Origin: Opitutaceae bacterium
GTDB lineage: Bacteria; Verrucomicrobiota; Verrucomicrobiia; Opitutales; Opitutaceae
Direction: 5' to 3'
Assembly (NCBI GenBank): GCA_019634615.1
Contig: JAHCAZ010000002.1
Span: forward strand, 1-64,000
Length of the DNA: 64,000 bases
Shown: positions 56,284 to 64,000 of the stretch, piece by piece
How positions within the stretch are numbered: the first letter of the stretch is position 1
Layout of the letters: each line of letters opens with the position of its first letter
Notes under the pieces: model-generated
What the model was told of the DNA's origin: nothing
Databases searched by the model: none
Seen by the model: the letters and a program-made list of their open reading frames with translations, nothing else
Translations under genes and position numbers: made by a program

Positions 56284-57150
56284 ATGCCCATCCCCAACCT
56301 CACGATCATCGGCGAATCCATCAACGATTCCGTCCCCTCCACCCACAAGCTTTTCGAGGCGAATGACCTCGCCGGCCTGAAGGAACTCGCGATCTCCCAG
56401 GACACCGGCGGCGCCGGCTACATCGACGTCAACGTCGGCCCGCGCCCCGCCGCCTTCCTCGCCGACATGGTGCGCGAGGTCCAGGGCGTCACGACCAAGC
56501 CCATCTCGATCGACACGCCCGACCCGGTCATGGCCGAGGCCGGCCTCAAGGCCTACGACCGCGCCCGCGCCGGCGGCCGCATCCCGGTGCTCAACTCCAT
56601 CGCGCAGACGCGCCGGGCGATGTTTGAGCTTACCAAGATCATGCCCTTCATGCCCATCCTCCTCGCCTCCGAGCGCGTGGACGCCAAGGGCATCGGCCAA
56701 CCCTGCCACACCGCCCAGGAGGTCTATCAGACCGCCAAGGAGCTCGTCGCCGAGGCCGGCAAGCACGGCATTCCGGTCGATCACTGCATCATCGATCCCG
56801 CCATCTCGCCGATCGGCGCCGACTCCGACGGCCGCTTCCACTGCCTCATGGGCGCCATCCGCCTCATCCACGACGACCCGGCGCTCAAGGGCGTGCACAT
56901 GTCGGTCGGCCTTTCCAACTTCAGCGTCATGCTCCCGCCGAAGCGCGCCGACGGCTCCCCGACCAAGGGCCCGCTCGAGAGCGCGTTCCTCACGATGTCC
57001 GTCCCGCTCGGCATGGACCACGTGATCGGCTCGGTGAAGCGCAAGTATGACATCCTCCCCGCGGACCATCCCGCCATGCAGTGTCTCACGGACTGCCTGA
57101 AGCTCGAGGGCTTCGACGTCATCATGCGCGTCCAGGAGTACTACAGCTGA
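56284..57150 (+). CDS. Methyl-THF:corrinoid protein methyltransferase (AcsE/MetH pterin-domain-like)
   Basis: 288 residues forming one pterin-binding TIM barrel. [55 protein letters not shown]-type [11 protein letters not shown] and [25 protein letters not shown] follow the DHPS/MeTr family (AcsE, MtgA, MetH folate module). Length fits stand-alone MeTr rather than DHPS. It would pass the methyl group between methyl-THF and a corrinoid protein; that corrinoid protein is not in this window. 60 nt after the MetF-like gene. Confidence 0.85.
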   Translation: MPIPNLTIIGESINDSVPSTHKLFEANDLAGLKELAISQDTGGAGYIDVNVGPRPAAFLADMVREVQGVTTKPISIDTPDPVMAEAGLKAYDRARAGGRIPVLNSIAQTRRAMFELTKIMPFMPILLASERVDAKGIGQPCHTAQEVYQTAKELVAEAGKHGIPVDHCIIDPAISPIGADSDGRFHCLMGAIRLIHDDPALKGVHMSVGLSNFSVMLPPKRADGSPTKGPLESAFLTMSVPLGMDHVIGSVKRKYDILPADHPAMQCLTDCLKLEGFDVIMRVQEYYS

Positions 57151-57196
57151 ACCGCGCACCCGCGCCTCTCCCTCTCCCCAACACCCCCCTCCTCCC

Positions 57197-58882
57197 ATGG
57201 CCGACAAAATCGTCCCCTCCGACATCGACATCGCCCACCAGGCGAAAATGCTGCCGATCGAGCAGATTGCCGCGAAGCTCAACATCCCGGCGAGTTCGCT
57301 CGAGCACTACGGCAAGTACAAGGCGAAGGTCGATCTCGACTACTATCGCGAGCAGATCAAGAAGCCCGCGGGCAAGCTGGTCCTCGTGACCGCGATCTCC
57401 CCGACGCCCGCTGGCGAGGGCAAGACCACGACCACGGTCGGCCTCGGCGACGCGCTCAACCGCATCGGCAAGCGCGCCACCATCTGCCTGCGTGAGCCCT
57501 CCCTCGGGCCCAGCTTCGGCGTGAAGGGCGGCGCGGCCGGCGGCGGCTACGCGCAGGTCATGCCGATGGAGGACATCAATCTCCACTTCACCGGCGATTT
57601 CCACGCGATCACCTCCGCGCACAACCTGCTGGCGGCGATGATCGACAACCACATCAACCACGGCAACGCCCTCGGCCTCGACGTGAACCGCATCGTGTGG
57701 AAGCGGGTCATGGACATGAACGACCGCGCCCTCCGCGAGGTCATCGTCGGCCTCGGCGGCGTCGCCAACGGCCAGCCGCGCCAGTCCGGCTTCGACATCA
57801 CCGTGGCCTCCGAGGTCATGGCCATCTTCTGCCTCTCGCAGAACCTCGACGAGCTGAAGGAGCGCCTCGGCCGCATCGTCATCGGCTATACGCGCGCCAA
57901 GGCGCCTGTCACGGCCGCTGACCTCAAGGCCCACGGCGCCATGGCGGTCCTCCTCCGCGACGCGCTCGCGCCCAACCTCGTGCAGACGCTGGAGAACAAT
58001 CCCGCGTTCGTGCACGGCGGCCCCTTCGCCAACATCGCCCACGGCTGCAACAGCGTGCTCGCCACCAAGCTCGCGCTCAGCCTCAGCGAGTACACCGTCA
58101 CCGAGGCGGGTTTCGGCGCCGACCTCGGCGCGGAGAAGTTCCTCGACATCAAGTGCCGCTTCGCCGGCCTCAAGCCCAACGTCGTGGTCATCGTCGCCAC
58201 CATCCGCGCGCTCAAGATGCACGGCGGCGTCGACAAGAAGGAGCTCAAGGCGCCCAACGCCGCCGCCGTCGAGCGCGGCATCGTCAACCTCGAGAAGCAC
58301 ATCGAGAACGTCACCGGCTTCGGCGTGCCCGTCGTCGTGGCGATCAACCAGTTTATCAGCGACACGCCCGAGGAGTTCGCCGTGGTCGAGAAGCACTGCG
58401 CCCGCTTCGGCGTGAAGGCCGTGCGGGCCTCGCACTGGGCCGACGGCGGCGCCGGCGCCGAGGCGCTCGCGCATGCCGTGGTCGAGGCGGCGGAGAAGGG
58501 GAAGAATGACTTCCACCACCTCTACCCGGACGACCTGCCGCTCTGGGAGAAGGTGCGCACGATCGCGCAGAAGATCTACGGCGCGAAGGACATCGTCGCC
58601 AGCCAGCGCGTGCGGACCAAGTTCGAGGACCTGCAGAAGGCCGGCTACGGGAAGTTCCCGGTGTGCATGGCCAAGACGCAGTACTCGTTCTCGACCGATC
58701 CGAACCTCCGCGGCCGCCCGACGGGCTTCGACGTCGAGATCCGTGAGGTCAACGTCTCCGCTGGCGCCGGGTTCATCGTCTGCCTCACCGGCGAGATCAT
58801 GACCATGCCCGGCCTGCCCAAGGTCCCCGCCGCCGAGGCGATCGACCTGAACGCGGAGGGCGAGATCGTCGGGTTGTTCTGA
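57197..58882 (+). CDS. fhs: Formate--tetrahydrofolate ligase
   Basis: 561 residues, normal family length. Forms 10-formyl-THF from formate, THF and ATP, or runs in reverse to make ATP during one-carbon oxidation. Seen: [18 protein letters not shown] start, P-loop [27 protein letters not shown]-type [32 protein letters not shown] and [17 protein letters not shown] near the C-terminus. It follows the MeTr gene by 46 nt and is closed by a strong terminator, marking the end of this operon. Confidence 0.96.
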   Translation: MADKIVPSDIDIAHQAKMLPIEQIAAKLNIPASSLEHYGKYKAKVDLDYYREQIKKPAGKLVLVTAISPTPAGEGKTTTTVGLGDALNRIGKRATICLREPSLGPSFGVKGGAAGGGYAQVMPMEDINLHFTGDFHAITSAHNLLAAMIDNHINHGNALGLDVNRIVWKRVMDMNDRALREVIVGLGGVANGQPRQSGFDITVASEVMAIFCLSQNLDELKERLGRIVIGYTRAKAPVTAADLKAHGAMAVLLRDALAPNLVQTLENNPAFVHGGPFANIAHGCNSVLATKLALSLSEYTVTEAGFGADLGAEKFLDIKCRFAGLKPNVVVIVATIRALKMHGGVDKKELKAPNAAAVERGIVNLEKHIENVTGFGVPVVVAINQFISDTPEEFAVVEKHCARFGVKAVRASHWADGGAGAEALAHAVVEAAEKGKNDFHHLYPDDLPLWEKVRTIAQKIYGAKDIVASQRVRTKFEDLQKAGYGKFPVCMAKTQYSFSTDPNLRGRPTGFDVEIREVNVSAGAGFIVCLTGEIMTMPGLPKVPAAEAIDLNAEGEIVGLF

Positions 58883-58907
58883 GTATTTGTTTGGGTGTGG
58901 AAAATAA

Positions 58908-58942
58908 CGGGGCGCGGCATGGGCCGCGCCCCGATTCGTTTG
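58908..58942 (+). terminator. Strong intrinsic terminator after fhs
   Basis: CGGGGCGCGGC (58908-58918) pairs with GCCGCGCCCCG (58923-58933), loop of four, followed by ATTCGTTTGCGTTTG. 26 nt after the fhs stop. Confidence 0.75.
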
Positions 58943-59015
58943 CGTTTGTCGCGAGCGCTGACACGCCGCGTCTTTGACATCGCGCGTCTGTCCGCTATCA
59001 CGGTCGCACACCCCG

Positions 59016-60938
59016 ATGGCCGACTTCCTCACCACGCTCCGCGAGCGCCCGCTTCTCACCGACGGCGCGATGGGTTCTTACCTGTTCAGCCTGACGGGGC
59101 GGCTCTCGGAGATGAATCACGTCTACGAGGCGTTCAACGTCGACCAGCCCGACCTGATCCGGCGCGTGCATGGCGACTACCTCGCGGCCGGCGCGCGTTG
59201 CCTCAAGACCAACACCTTCGGCGCCAACCGCCGCCAGCTCCGGCAGTTCGGCCTCCAGGGTCGCGTCGCCGAGGTCAACCGCGCGGGCGTGCAAGTGGCC
59301 CGCGAGGCCATCGCGGCTTTTCGGCAACAGTCGCGGGAGGCCGGCCCGTTCTTCGTGCTGGCCTCGATCGGCCCGACCGCCGAGCCGCTGACGACGGCGT
59401 ACGACGTCGCGGAGTGCTACCATGAGCAGATCGTCGCGCTCGTCGCCGCCGGCGCCGATGCGCTGCTGCTCGAGACCTTCGGCAATCTCACGCAGCTCGA
59501 GCTGCTCATCCAGCTTCTCCGCGCGCAGCCCGGCCTGCCGCCGATCATCGCGGAGATGACGCTGCACGCCGCCGACAAGGAGCGCGTGCTCGAGCCCGAT
59601 GCGGTCACCTTCGTCCAGCACATGGCGGCGCTCGGCGTGGCCGTGGCCGGGGTGAATTGCTGCGCGCCTTGGGACGCGAGCGCGTTCGTCGACGCGGCGC
59701 TCGACACGGAGCCGGTGCGCTCCGGCGCGCTGCAGCTCGTCGTGATGCCCAATGCCGGTGGCTTCCAGCGTATCGGCAACCGGTTCATGACCACGGTCAA
59801 CCCCGAGTCGGCGGGCAAACTCGTCCGCAGCCTTGCCGACCGCGGCGTGCGCCTCCTCGGCGGCTGCTGCGAGATGCACCCGCCGCACATCGAGGAGATG
59901 CGGAACTATCTCCAAGCCCGGGCCGCCGGTTCGCGGATCTCGACTTCGACGGTGGCGCCAGCGGCGACCTTGCCGCCGGTCGGCGACGACGTGAAGGCGG
60001 GCAACGGCCGGTTCTCGCGCAAGCTCAAGGCCAAGGAATTCGTCGTCAGTATCGAGGCCGTGCCGCCGCGCGGCACCGAGGACGCGATCATCCAGCGCAA
60101 GGTCGACTTCGTGGCGAAGCTCGCGGGCAGCGGGCTCGTCGACGCGATGGACTTCACCGACGGCTCCCGCGGCATTCCGCTGATCCCTCCGGGTGATTTC
60201 ATCCACCTCGTGCGCGAACGCTTGGGTTGGACTGCGGCGACGGGCGACAAGCTCGAGCTCATCACGCATTTCACCGGGCGGGACCTCAACGTCATGGGGA
60301 TCCAGAGCCGCCTCGTGGGTTACCATGCGAACCGCATTCACAACGTGTTGTTCGTCACGGGTGACCCGCCGAAGATGTCGCCGACGTATCCGCGGTCGAC
60401 GGCGGTGTTTGATTTGGACTCGATCGCGATGATCCGCCTCACCCAGTCATGCCTGAATGCGGGCGTGGACTTCGGCGGCGCGCCGCTCGGCAAGCAGCCC
60501 GACCCGCGCACGCATTTCACCATCGGCAGCGGCGTCGAGCTGGAGGCGCAGGACATGAAGCGCGAGCTCGACCGCCTGCGGCAGAAAATCGATCACGGCG
60601 TGGACTACATCATGACCCAGCCGGCGTTCCACGCGGCGCCGCTCGCGGCGCTGGAGCCGTTCCGCGGCCGCACGGCATTTCTGGTGGGCGTGATGGTCCT
60701 GGCCAATTTCGAGCACGCGCAGCGCATGGCCCAGGTGCCGGGCGTGGTGGTGCCGGATGCGGTGCTGCAGAAATTCGCGTCGTACACCGACGTGAAGGAC
60801 CAGGCCAAGTACGGCCTGGAACTCGCCGGCGAGCAGGTGCGGCAGTTGGTGAAGGGTGGGTGGTCGGGTGTGTATTTGATGTCCACCGCCGTGGGCGCCG
60901 GCACCATCGACGTCCTGCGTGCGGGGCTGGGAAAATAG
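59016..60938 (+). CDS. Bifunctional homocysteine S-methyltransferase / methylene-THF reductase
   Basis: 640 residues from ATG 59016. Residues 1-305: homocysteine methyltransferase barrel (LLTDGAMGSYLFSLTG, TNTFGANRRQL, GVNCCAPWDA, GGCCEMHPPHIEEM), the three Cys being zinc/thiolate ligands. Residues 345-640: MTHFR barrel (FVVSIEAVPPRGTEDAI, DRLGWTAATGDKLELITHFTGRDLNVMGIQSRL, FVTGDPPKM, IMTQPAFHAAPLAALEPF). The same fusion occurs in many bacteria and probably couples methyl-THF formation with methionine synthesis, cobalamin-independent in mechanism or through an external corrinoid protein. Two nt after the stop a family A repeat begins. Confidence 0.92.
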   Translation: MADFLTTLRERPLLTDGAMGSYLFSLTGRLSEMNHVYEAFNVDQPDLIRRVHGDYLAAGARCLKTNTFGANRRQLRQFGLQGRVAEVNRAGVQVAREAIAAFRQQSREAGPFFVLASIGPTAEPLTTAYDVAECYHEQIVALVAAGADALLLETFGNLTQLELLIQLLRAQPGLPPIIAEMTLHAADKERVLEPDAVTFVQHMAALGVAVAGVNCCAPWDASAFVDAALDTEPVRSGALQLVVMPNAGGFQRIGNRFMTTVNPESAGKLVRSLADRGVRLLGGCCEMHPPHIEEMRNYLQARAAGSRISTSTVAPAATLPPVGDDVKAGNGRFSRKLKAKEFVVSIEAVPPRGTEDAIIQRKVDFVAKLAGSGLVDAMDFTDGSRGIPLIPPGDFIHLVRERLGWTAATGDKLELITHFTGRDLNVMGIQSRLVGYHANRIHNVLFVTGDPPKMSPTYPRSTAVFDLDSIAMIRLTQSCLNAGVDFGGAPLGKQPDPRTHFTIGSGVELEAQDMKRELDRLRQKIDHGVDYIMTQPAFHAAPLAALEPFRGRTAFLVGVMVLANFEHAQRMAQVPGVVVPDAVLQKFASYTDVKDQAKYGLELAGEQVRQLVKGGWSGVYLMSTAVGAGTIDVLRAGLGK

Positions 60939-60940
60939 GG

Positions 60941-61116
60941 CGGGCCTTCAGCCCTCGGCGATTACGTCGGATGATTCCTGGGGCTGCGCCCCAGGCTATT
61001 ATGGCGTTGGGCCTTCGGCCCGGTGAAAACAGAGCGCCAACGGCGCGCCGCCATAACAGCCTAGGGCGAAGCCCTAGGTTATTGGTCACGCTGTTTGATG
61101 AGCGCCGAAGGTGCGA
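60941..61116. repeat. Repeat family A locus 8
   Basis: GGGCCTTCAGCCC, CCTGGGGCTGCGCCCCAGG, CTATTATGGCG, GGGCCTTCGGCCC, GCGCCAACGGCGC, CGCCATAACAG, CCTAGGGCGAAGCCCTAGG and a GCGCCGAAGGTGC end hairpin. Confidence 0.92.
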
Positions 61117-61142
61117 CCCATCGGCGGGGGCGCGGCGAGGAT

Positions 61143-61378
61143 AGGGCGGACTTTCAGCCCTTGGGGTTGCTTGACGGATGACTCCTGGGGCTGCGCCCCA
61201 GGCTATTATGGCGTTGGGCTTTCAGCCCGACGGGTTGGCGGTGGGCCATCGGCCCGGCGGGATATCGGTGGGCCGTTGGCCCGGTGACAACAGAGCGCCG
61301 ACGGCGCGCCGCGATCACAGCCTAGGGCGCAGCCCTAGGTCGACGGGTTCGAAATGTTTAACAGGGCTGAAAGCCCGT
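61143..61378. repeat. Repeat family A locus 9
   Basis: GGGCGGACTTTCAGCCC, CCTGGGGCTGCGCCCCAGG, CTATTATGGCG, GGGCTTTCAGCCC, three GGGCC-type hairpins in a row, GCGCCGACGGCGC, CGCGATCACAG, CCTAGGGCGCAGCCCTAGG and GGGCTGAAAGCCC. Ends 101 nt before the transposase ORF. Confidence 0.92.
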
Positions 61379-61479
61379 CCTATCCCCGCCCGCGCCACGC
61401 TTACACCTACCGGCGCAATTTCACGCGATGACCCATCACCGGCGTGCAAATCGATGGATGATTCCTATCACCCACGCGC

Positions 61480-61932
61480 ATGTCCCAATCCCTTGCCAAC
61501 GTTGTTGTACATTTGGTGTTTTCCACGAAGGACCGCACCGCCTGTCTTGACCCGAAGATCCGACCGGCGTTGTGCGCCTACCTGGCCACGGTGGCGCGGG
61601 GTTTGCATTGCGATTGTCCGCGAGTCGGCGGGGTGGCGGATCACGTTCACCTCGCGGTGCGGATCGCGCGTACGGTCACGGTTGCCGGGGTGGTGGCGGA
61701 ATTGAAGACATCGTCGTCGCAATGGCTCAAGACCCAGGCGCGGGATTTGACCGAGTTCGCCTGGCAGCGCGGATATGGGGCGTTTTCGGTGGGGCCGACT
61801 GACCTGGAGGCGTTGCTGGCGTACATCGATGAACAGGAGGAGCATCACCGCACCCGGACGTTTCAGGATGAATACCGCATGTTTTTGCGGAAGTACGCGG
61901 TCGAATACGATGAGCGGTATGTGTGGGACTGA
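61480..61932 (+). CDS. Y1 HUH transposase, IS200/RAYT type
   Basis: 150 residues, the size of IS200/IS605 TnpA and REP-associated tyrosine transposases. MSQSLANVVVHLVFSTKDR is the first strand; GVADHVHLAVRIAR holds the HUH metal-binding pair; FAWQRGYGAFSVGPTDLEALLAYIDEQEEHHRTRTFQDEY contains the catalytic Tyr of YIDEQ and the conserved HH...F..E end. Protein acts as a dimer on single-stranded hairpin ends. No clear subterminal hairpins of a classic IS200 are seen at its edges: instead family A arrays lie 101 nt before and 8 nt after. This suggests a RAYT-like role linked to the repeats. Confidence 0.9.
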   Translation: MSQSLANVVVHLVFSTKDRTACLDPKIRPALCAYLATVARGLHCDCPRVGGVADHVHLAVRIARTVTVAGVVAELKTSSSQWLKTQARDLTEFAWQRGYGAFSVGPTDLEALLAYIDEQEEHHRTRTFQDEYRMFLRKYAVEYDERYVWD

Positions 61933-61940
61933 AAATGGGC

Positions 61941-62185
61941 CGGGCTTTCAGCCCTCGATTTTGTGTGTCGGGAGGTCCTGGGGCTGCGCCCCAGGCTGTT
62001 ATGGCGGTGGGCCTTCGGCCCGGTGATAACAGAGCGCCAGCGGCGCGCCGCGATTACAGCCTAGGGCAACGCCCTAGGTCTTGGGTCAACCCCGATTGGG
62101 GAGCGCCAACGGCGCGCCGCCATATCAGCCTAGGGCGAAGCCCTAGGTTGTGGGTCACGCTGTTTGGCGAGCGCTGAAGGCGCGA
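61941..62185. repeat. Repeat family A locus 10
   Basis: GGGCTTTCAGCCC, CCTGGGGCTGCGCCCCAGG, CTGTTATGGCG, GGGCCTTCGGCCC, GCGCCAGCGGCGC, CGCGATTACAG, CCTAGGGCAACGCCCTAGG, second GCGCCAACGGCGC, CGCCATATCAG, CCTAGGGCGAAGCCCTAGG, GCGCTGAAGGCGC. Confidence 0.92.
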
Positions 62186-62232
62186 CCCATTGGCGGCAAC
62201 TCGCCGAAAATGCGTTACGGGCGCCCTCGCGC

Positions 62233-63327
62233 TCAATCGAACCGGATCGATTTCACCTCATCCACCAACGCCAAAATATTCTCGAACGGCACATCGGGCT
62301 CCAACACGTGCGTCGGCGCGATCATCACCCGGGCGCCGTGGTCGCGGTGCAACGCGGCGATCTCGCGCACGCGTCTCCGCACATCGTCCGGCGTGCCGAA
62401 GGGCATCGTCGTCTGCGTGCCGACCATGCCGCTCAGGCCAAGTGTCTTGCCGAAGCGCTTGGTGAGGGCAGCCGCGTCCATGCACTCGGGTTGCACCGGG
62501 TTGAGAATATCCACACCGACCTCGATCAGCTCCGGGACGATGGGCATGATGTCGCCGTCGGAATGGTAATGCACCCACACCTTGCGTCCGCCCGAGGCCT
62601 CGCGGATCGCGGCGATGACCTTGGCCAGGCGCGGCTTGAGGTGCTTCCGCCACATGGGCACCGACAGCAACATGCCGGTCTGCATGCCGACGTCGTCGCC
62701 CAACCCGATGATGTCGATGCCGGCCTTCGCGAAAGCGCGGCCCACGTTGCAGGAGCGCTCCGTGAACCAGTCCAGCAGCCAGTCGGCGATGCCGTTCTCC
62801 TCAGCGAGGTCCTGGAATAGGTTGTCCATGCCGCGGGCGTACCACGACAGCTCGAAGGTCGTGCACTCCATGCCGGCGAAGGCCACCTTCCCGCGCGTGT
62901 GCACCTGCTGCATCTTTTTCTGCAGCGCGGCGTAGTGCTTCGGGTCGGACGTGTCGGGCCAGGGGAGTTTCTCCAGCTGCGCAACGCTGGTGATCTTGTC
63001 CAGCGGGTGCAGCATCACCCGGAAATGGTACGCCTTGCCCACGGTGCCGGCGGGCGGCTCGACGTGCGCGATGCAGAACGGGCCCACCTCCGCGTTGGCC
63101 GGCAGCACGGTGCCGATCTCCGCGAGGGCGTCGCGCCACTGCTCCGGGTTCTCGTCGTAGCCGACCCAGTCGAAGCCGAAATCCGTCTCGAACGACAATT
63201 CCGGGCTGCGCACGCCGGTCTTCTCCTCGATGAGGTCGGCGACCGGCGGGGTGACGGGCACGTTGAGGGGCAGCCAGGCGGGCTTGCCGCCGGACATCAT
63301 GGCGTGGAAGTTTTCGCGGGCGTTCAT
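62233..63327 (-). CDS. URO-D family methyltransferase-like protein
   Basis: 364 residues from ATG 63327 (MNARENFHAMMSGGKPAWLP). Landmarks: GIDIIGLGDDVGMQTGMLLS, WVHYHSDGDIMPIVPELIEVGVDILNPVQPE, GLSGMVGTQTTMPFGTPDDV. His in VHYHSDG replaces the HxCG zinc pattern of MtaA-type enzymes, so the metal site may be altered. Relatives act with corrinoid proteins in methyl transfer or in undefined sugar pathways. The ATG overlaps the homocysteine methyltransferase gene stop by 4 nt, a strong sign of linked function. Confidence 0.82.
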   Translation of the reverse strand: MNARENFHAMMSGGKPAWLPLNVPVTPPVADLIEEKTGVRSPELSFETDFGFDWVGYDENPEQWRDALAEIGTVLPANAEVGPFCIAHVEPPAGTVGKAYHFRVMLHPLDKITSVAQLEKLPWPDTSDPKHYAALQKKMQQVHTRGKVAFAGMECTTFELSWYARGMDNLFQDLAEENGIADWLLDWFTERSCNVGRAFAKAGIDIIGLGDDVGMQTGMLLSVPMWRKHLKPRLAKVIAAIREASGGRKVWVHYHSDGDIMPIVPELIEVGVDILNPVQPECMDAAALTKRFGKTLGLSGMVGTQTTMPFGTPDDVRRRVREIAALHRDHGARVMIAPTHVLEPDVPFENILALVDEVKSIRFD

Positions 63328-64000
63328 TTTGAAAAGTGCTTCGCCATCGCGGCGATGTGCTCGGGCGTGCTGCCGCAGCAACCGCCGACGATCCGGGCAC
63401 CGGCGGCGAGGAGACGCGGCACAACCGCCGCAAACTGCGCGGCGGATTCGTCGTAGCAAATCTTGCTGTCGACGAGCCGCGGCGAGCCGGCGTTAGGCTG
63501 GACGATGACCGGTCGGCCGGCCGCGTGGGCCACCAGTTCCGCGGTCAGGGCCACATAGTCATCGAGCGACAGCTCGGTGCCGCAGTTGGCGCCCACGATG
63601 TCGGCCCCGGCGGCGAGCACGGCCGGAAACGCGTCGGCGACCGTCGTACCCATCATGGTGCGGTAGCCAGCCGCGGATTTCTGGAACGTGTACGTGGCGA
63701 TCACGCACTCCGCGCCGGCGGCCTTGGCGGCGGTCACGGCGAGCGCGGCCTCGGCGGGATCGGACATGGTCTCGACCAAGATGAGATCGGCCCCGCCCTC
63801 GAGGAGCGCGGCGGCCTGCTCGCGGAAGGCGAGGGCAACTTCGTCCGCGACCGCGTCACCCAGCGGCTCGAGCATGCCGCCGAAGGGGCCGATGTCACCG
63901 AGCACCCAGGCGCGCTCACCGGCCACGGCCCGGGCGAGGCAGGCACCGGCCACGTTGAGGTCGCGCACCCGCGCGCCGGCGCCGTGGTTGCCGAGGACAT
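63324..64000 (-). CDS. Homocysteine S-methyltransferase family protein, N-terminus outside window
   Basis: 225 residues visible; the frame is open to the right edge, and an internal GTG (63968) is not a start. LGNHGAGARVRDLNVAGACLA, LGDIGPFGGMLEPLGD, ADLILVETMSDPAEAALA, GANCGTELSLDDYVAL and GGCCGSTPEHIAAMAKHF are the homocysteine/betaine methyltransferase barrel with the GGCC zinc-binding end. About 60-80 residues are missing. The overlap with the URO-D family gene suggests that a methyl group released there is passed on to a thiol or corrinoid acceptor. Confidence 0.87.
   Translation of the reverse strand, partial: VLGNHGAGARVRDLNVAGACLARAVAGERAWVLGDIGPFGGMLEPLGDAVADEVALAFREQAAALLEGGADLILVETMSDPAEAALAVTAAKAAGAECVIATYTFQKSAAGYRTMMGTTVADAFPAVLAAGADIVGANCGTELSLDDYVALTAELVAHAAGRPVIVQPNAGSPRLVDSKICYDESAAQFAAVVPRLLAAGARIVGGCCGSTPEHIAAMAKHFSK

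Noticed and set aside
57122..59059. Long minus-strand frame opposite fhs
   Set aside because: Same antisense artefact: the plus strand carries a full formate-THF ligase with P-loop and terminator.
61178..61705. Open frame reading through repeats into the transposase region
   Set aside because: Translation is the repeat peptide (QAIMALGF...) followed by out-of-frame transposase sequence; the real transposase starts at 61480 in another frame.

Overview
The window is a GC-rich (roughly 65%), densely coded stretch of bacterial chromosome. Family content (lone dnaN, pssA, pyc, an LMF-family membrane protein, URO-D-like methyltransferases, GPH and AmpG-like transporters, GH2 and GH43-like glycosidases) together with many elaborate palindromic intergenic repeats fits a Verrucomicrobiota member, most likely Opitutaceae. 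That placement is inference from gene content and style; no rRNA or other taxonomic marker was compared. No rRNA, tRNA, CRISPR array or prophage was seen.

Layout. 1-9.7 kb: end of a sugar symporter, an aminotransferase plus KamA-type radical SAM aminomutase pair, a membrane protein, dnaN, a RelE-like gene coupled to pssA, an EF-hand protein and threonine ammonia-lyase. 9.6-20.6 kb: lipoprotein amidase, AmpG-like permease, a beta-propeller glycosidase-like protein, DUF2959 lipoprotein plus CNNM/CorC-type protein, Gfo/Idh/MocA oxidoreductase, haem-binding protein and a large S9 peptidase. 20.9-31.7 kb: pyruvate carboxylase, a lower-GC accessory patch (DsbD fragment, DUF3800 gene), a nitronate monooxygenase-like enzyme, tandem glycosidase paralogues and a URO-D family protein. 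31.9-39.7 kb: a membrane protein with two cNMP-binding domains, DUF2721, an overlapping CHASE2-cyclase/SH3/M48 operon and a secreted nucleoside-hydrolase-like protein. 39.9-54 kb: two uncharacterised proteins, glyS, gdhA, a triple TonB_C protein, an LMF-Sel1 fusion, a GH2-SGNH operon, a HigBA toxin-antitoxin pair and an AraC regulator. 54.6-64 kb: a one-carbon cluster (MetF/MTHFR_C, methyl-THF methyltransferase, formate-THF ligase, homocysteine methyltransferase/MTHFR), a Y1 transposase, and a URO-D plus homocysteine methyltransferase pair.

The most striking content lies between genes. At least six repeat families recur: A, modular hairpin chains joined by a CGCCATAACAG connector, at ten loci; B, a 30-nt hairpin found cleanly inserted inside other repeats; C and D, GTAG-flanked REP-like inverted pairs; E, purine/pyrimidine-strand long hairpins; F, nested inverted repeats around AACCACGGATTACACGGAT. 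A single-domain HUH tyrosine (Y1, IS200/RAYT-like) transposase gene sits in the middle of the densest family A cluster (60.9-62.2 kb), which suggests a REP/BIME-like system with its candidate mobiliser.

Metabolically, the one-carbon genes could oxidise or channel methyl groups through tetrahydrofolate, with URO-D family methyltransferases as possible substrate or corrinoid partners. The cyclase and the cNMP-binding membrane protein lie close together and could form one signalling unit. Both proposals are inference.
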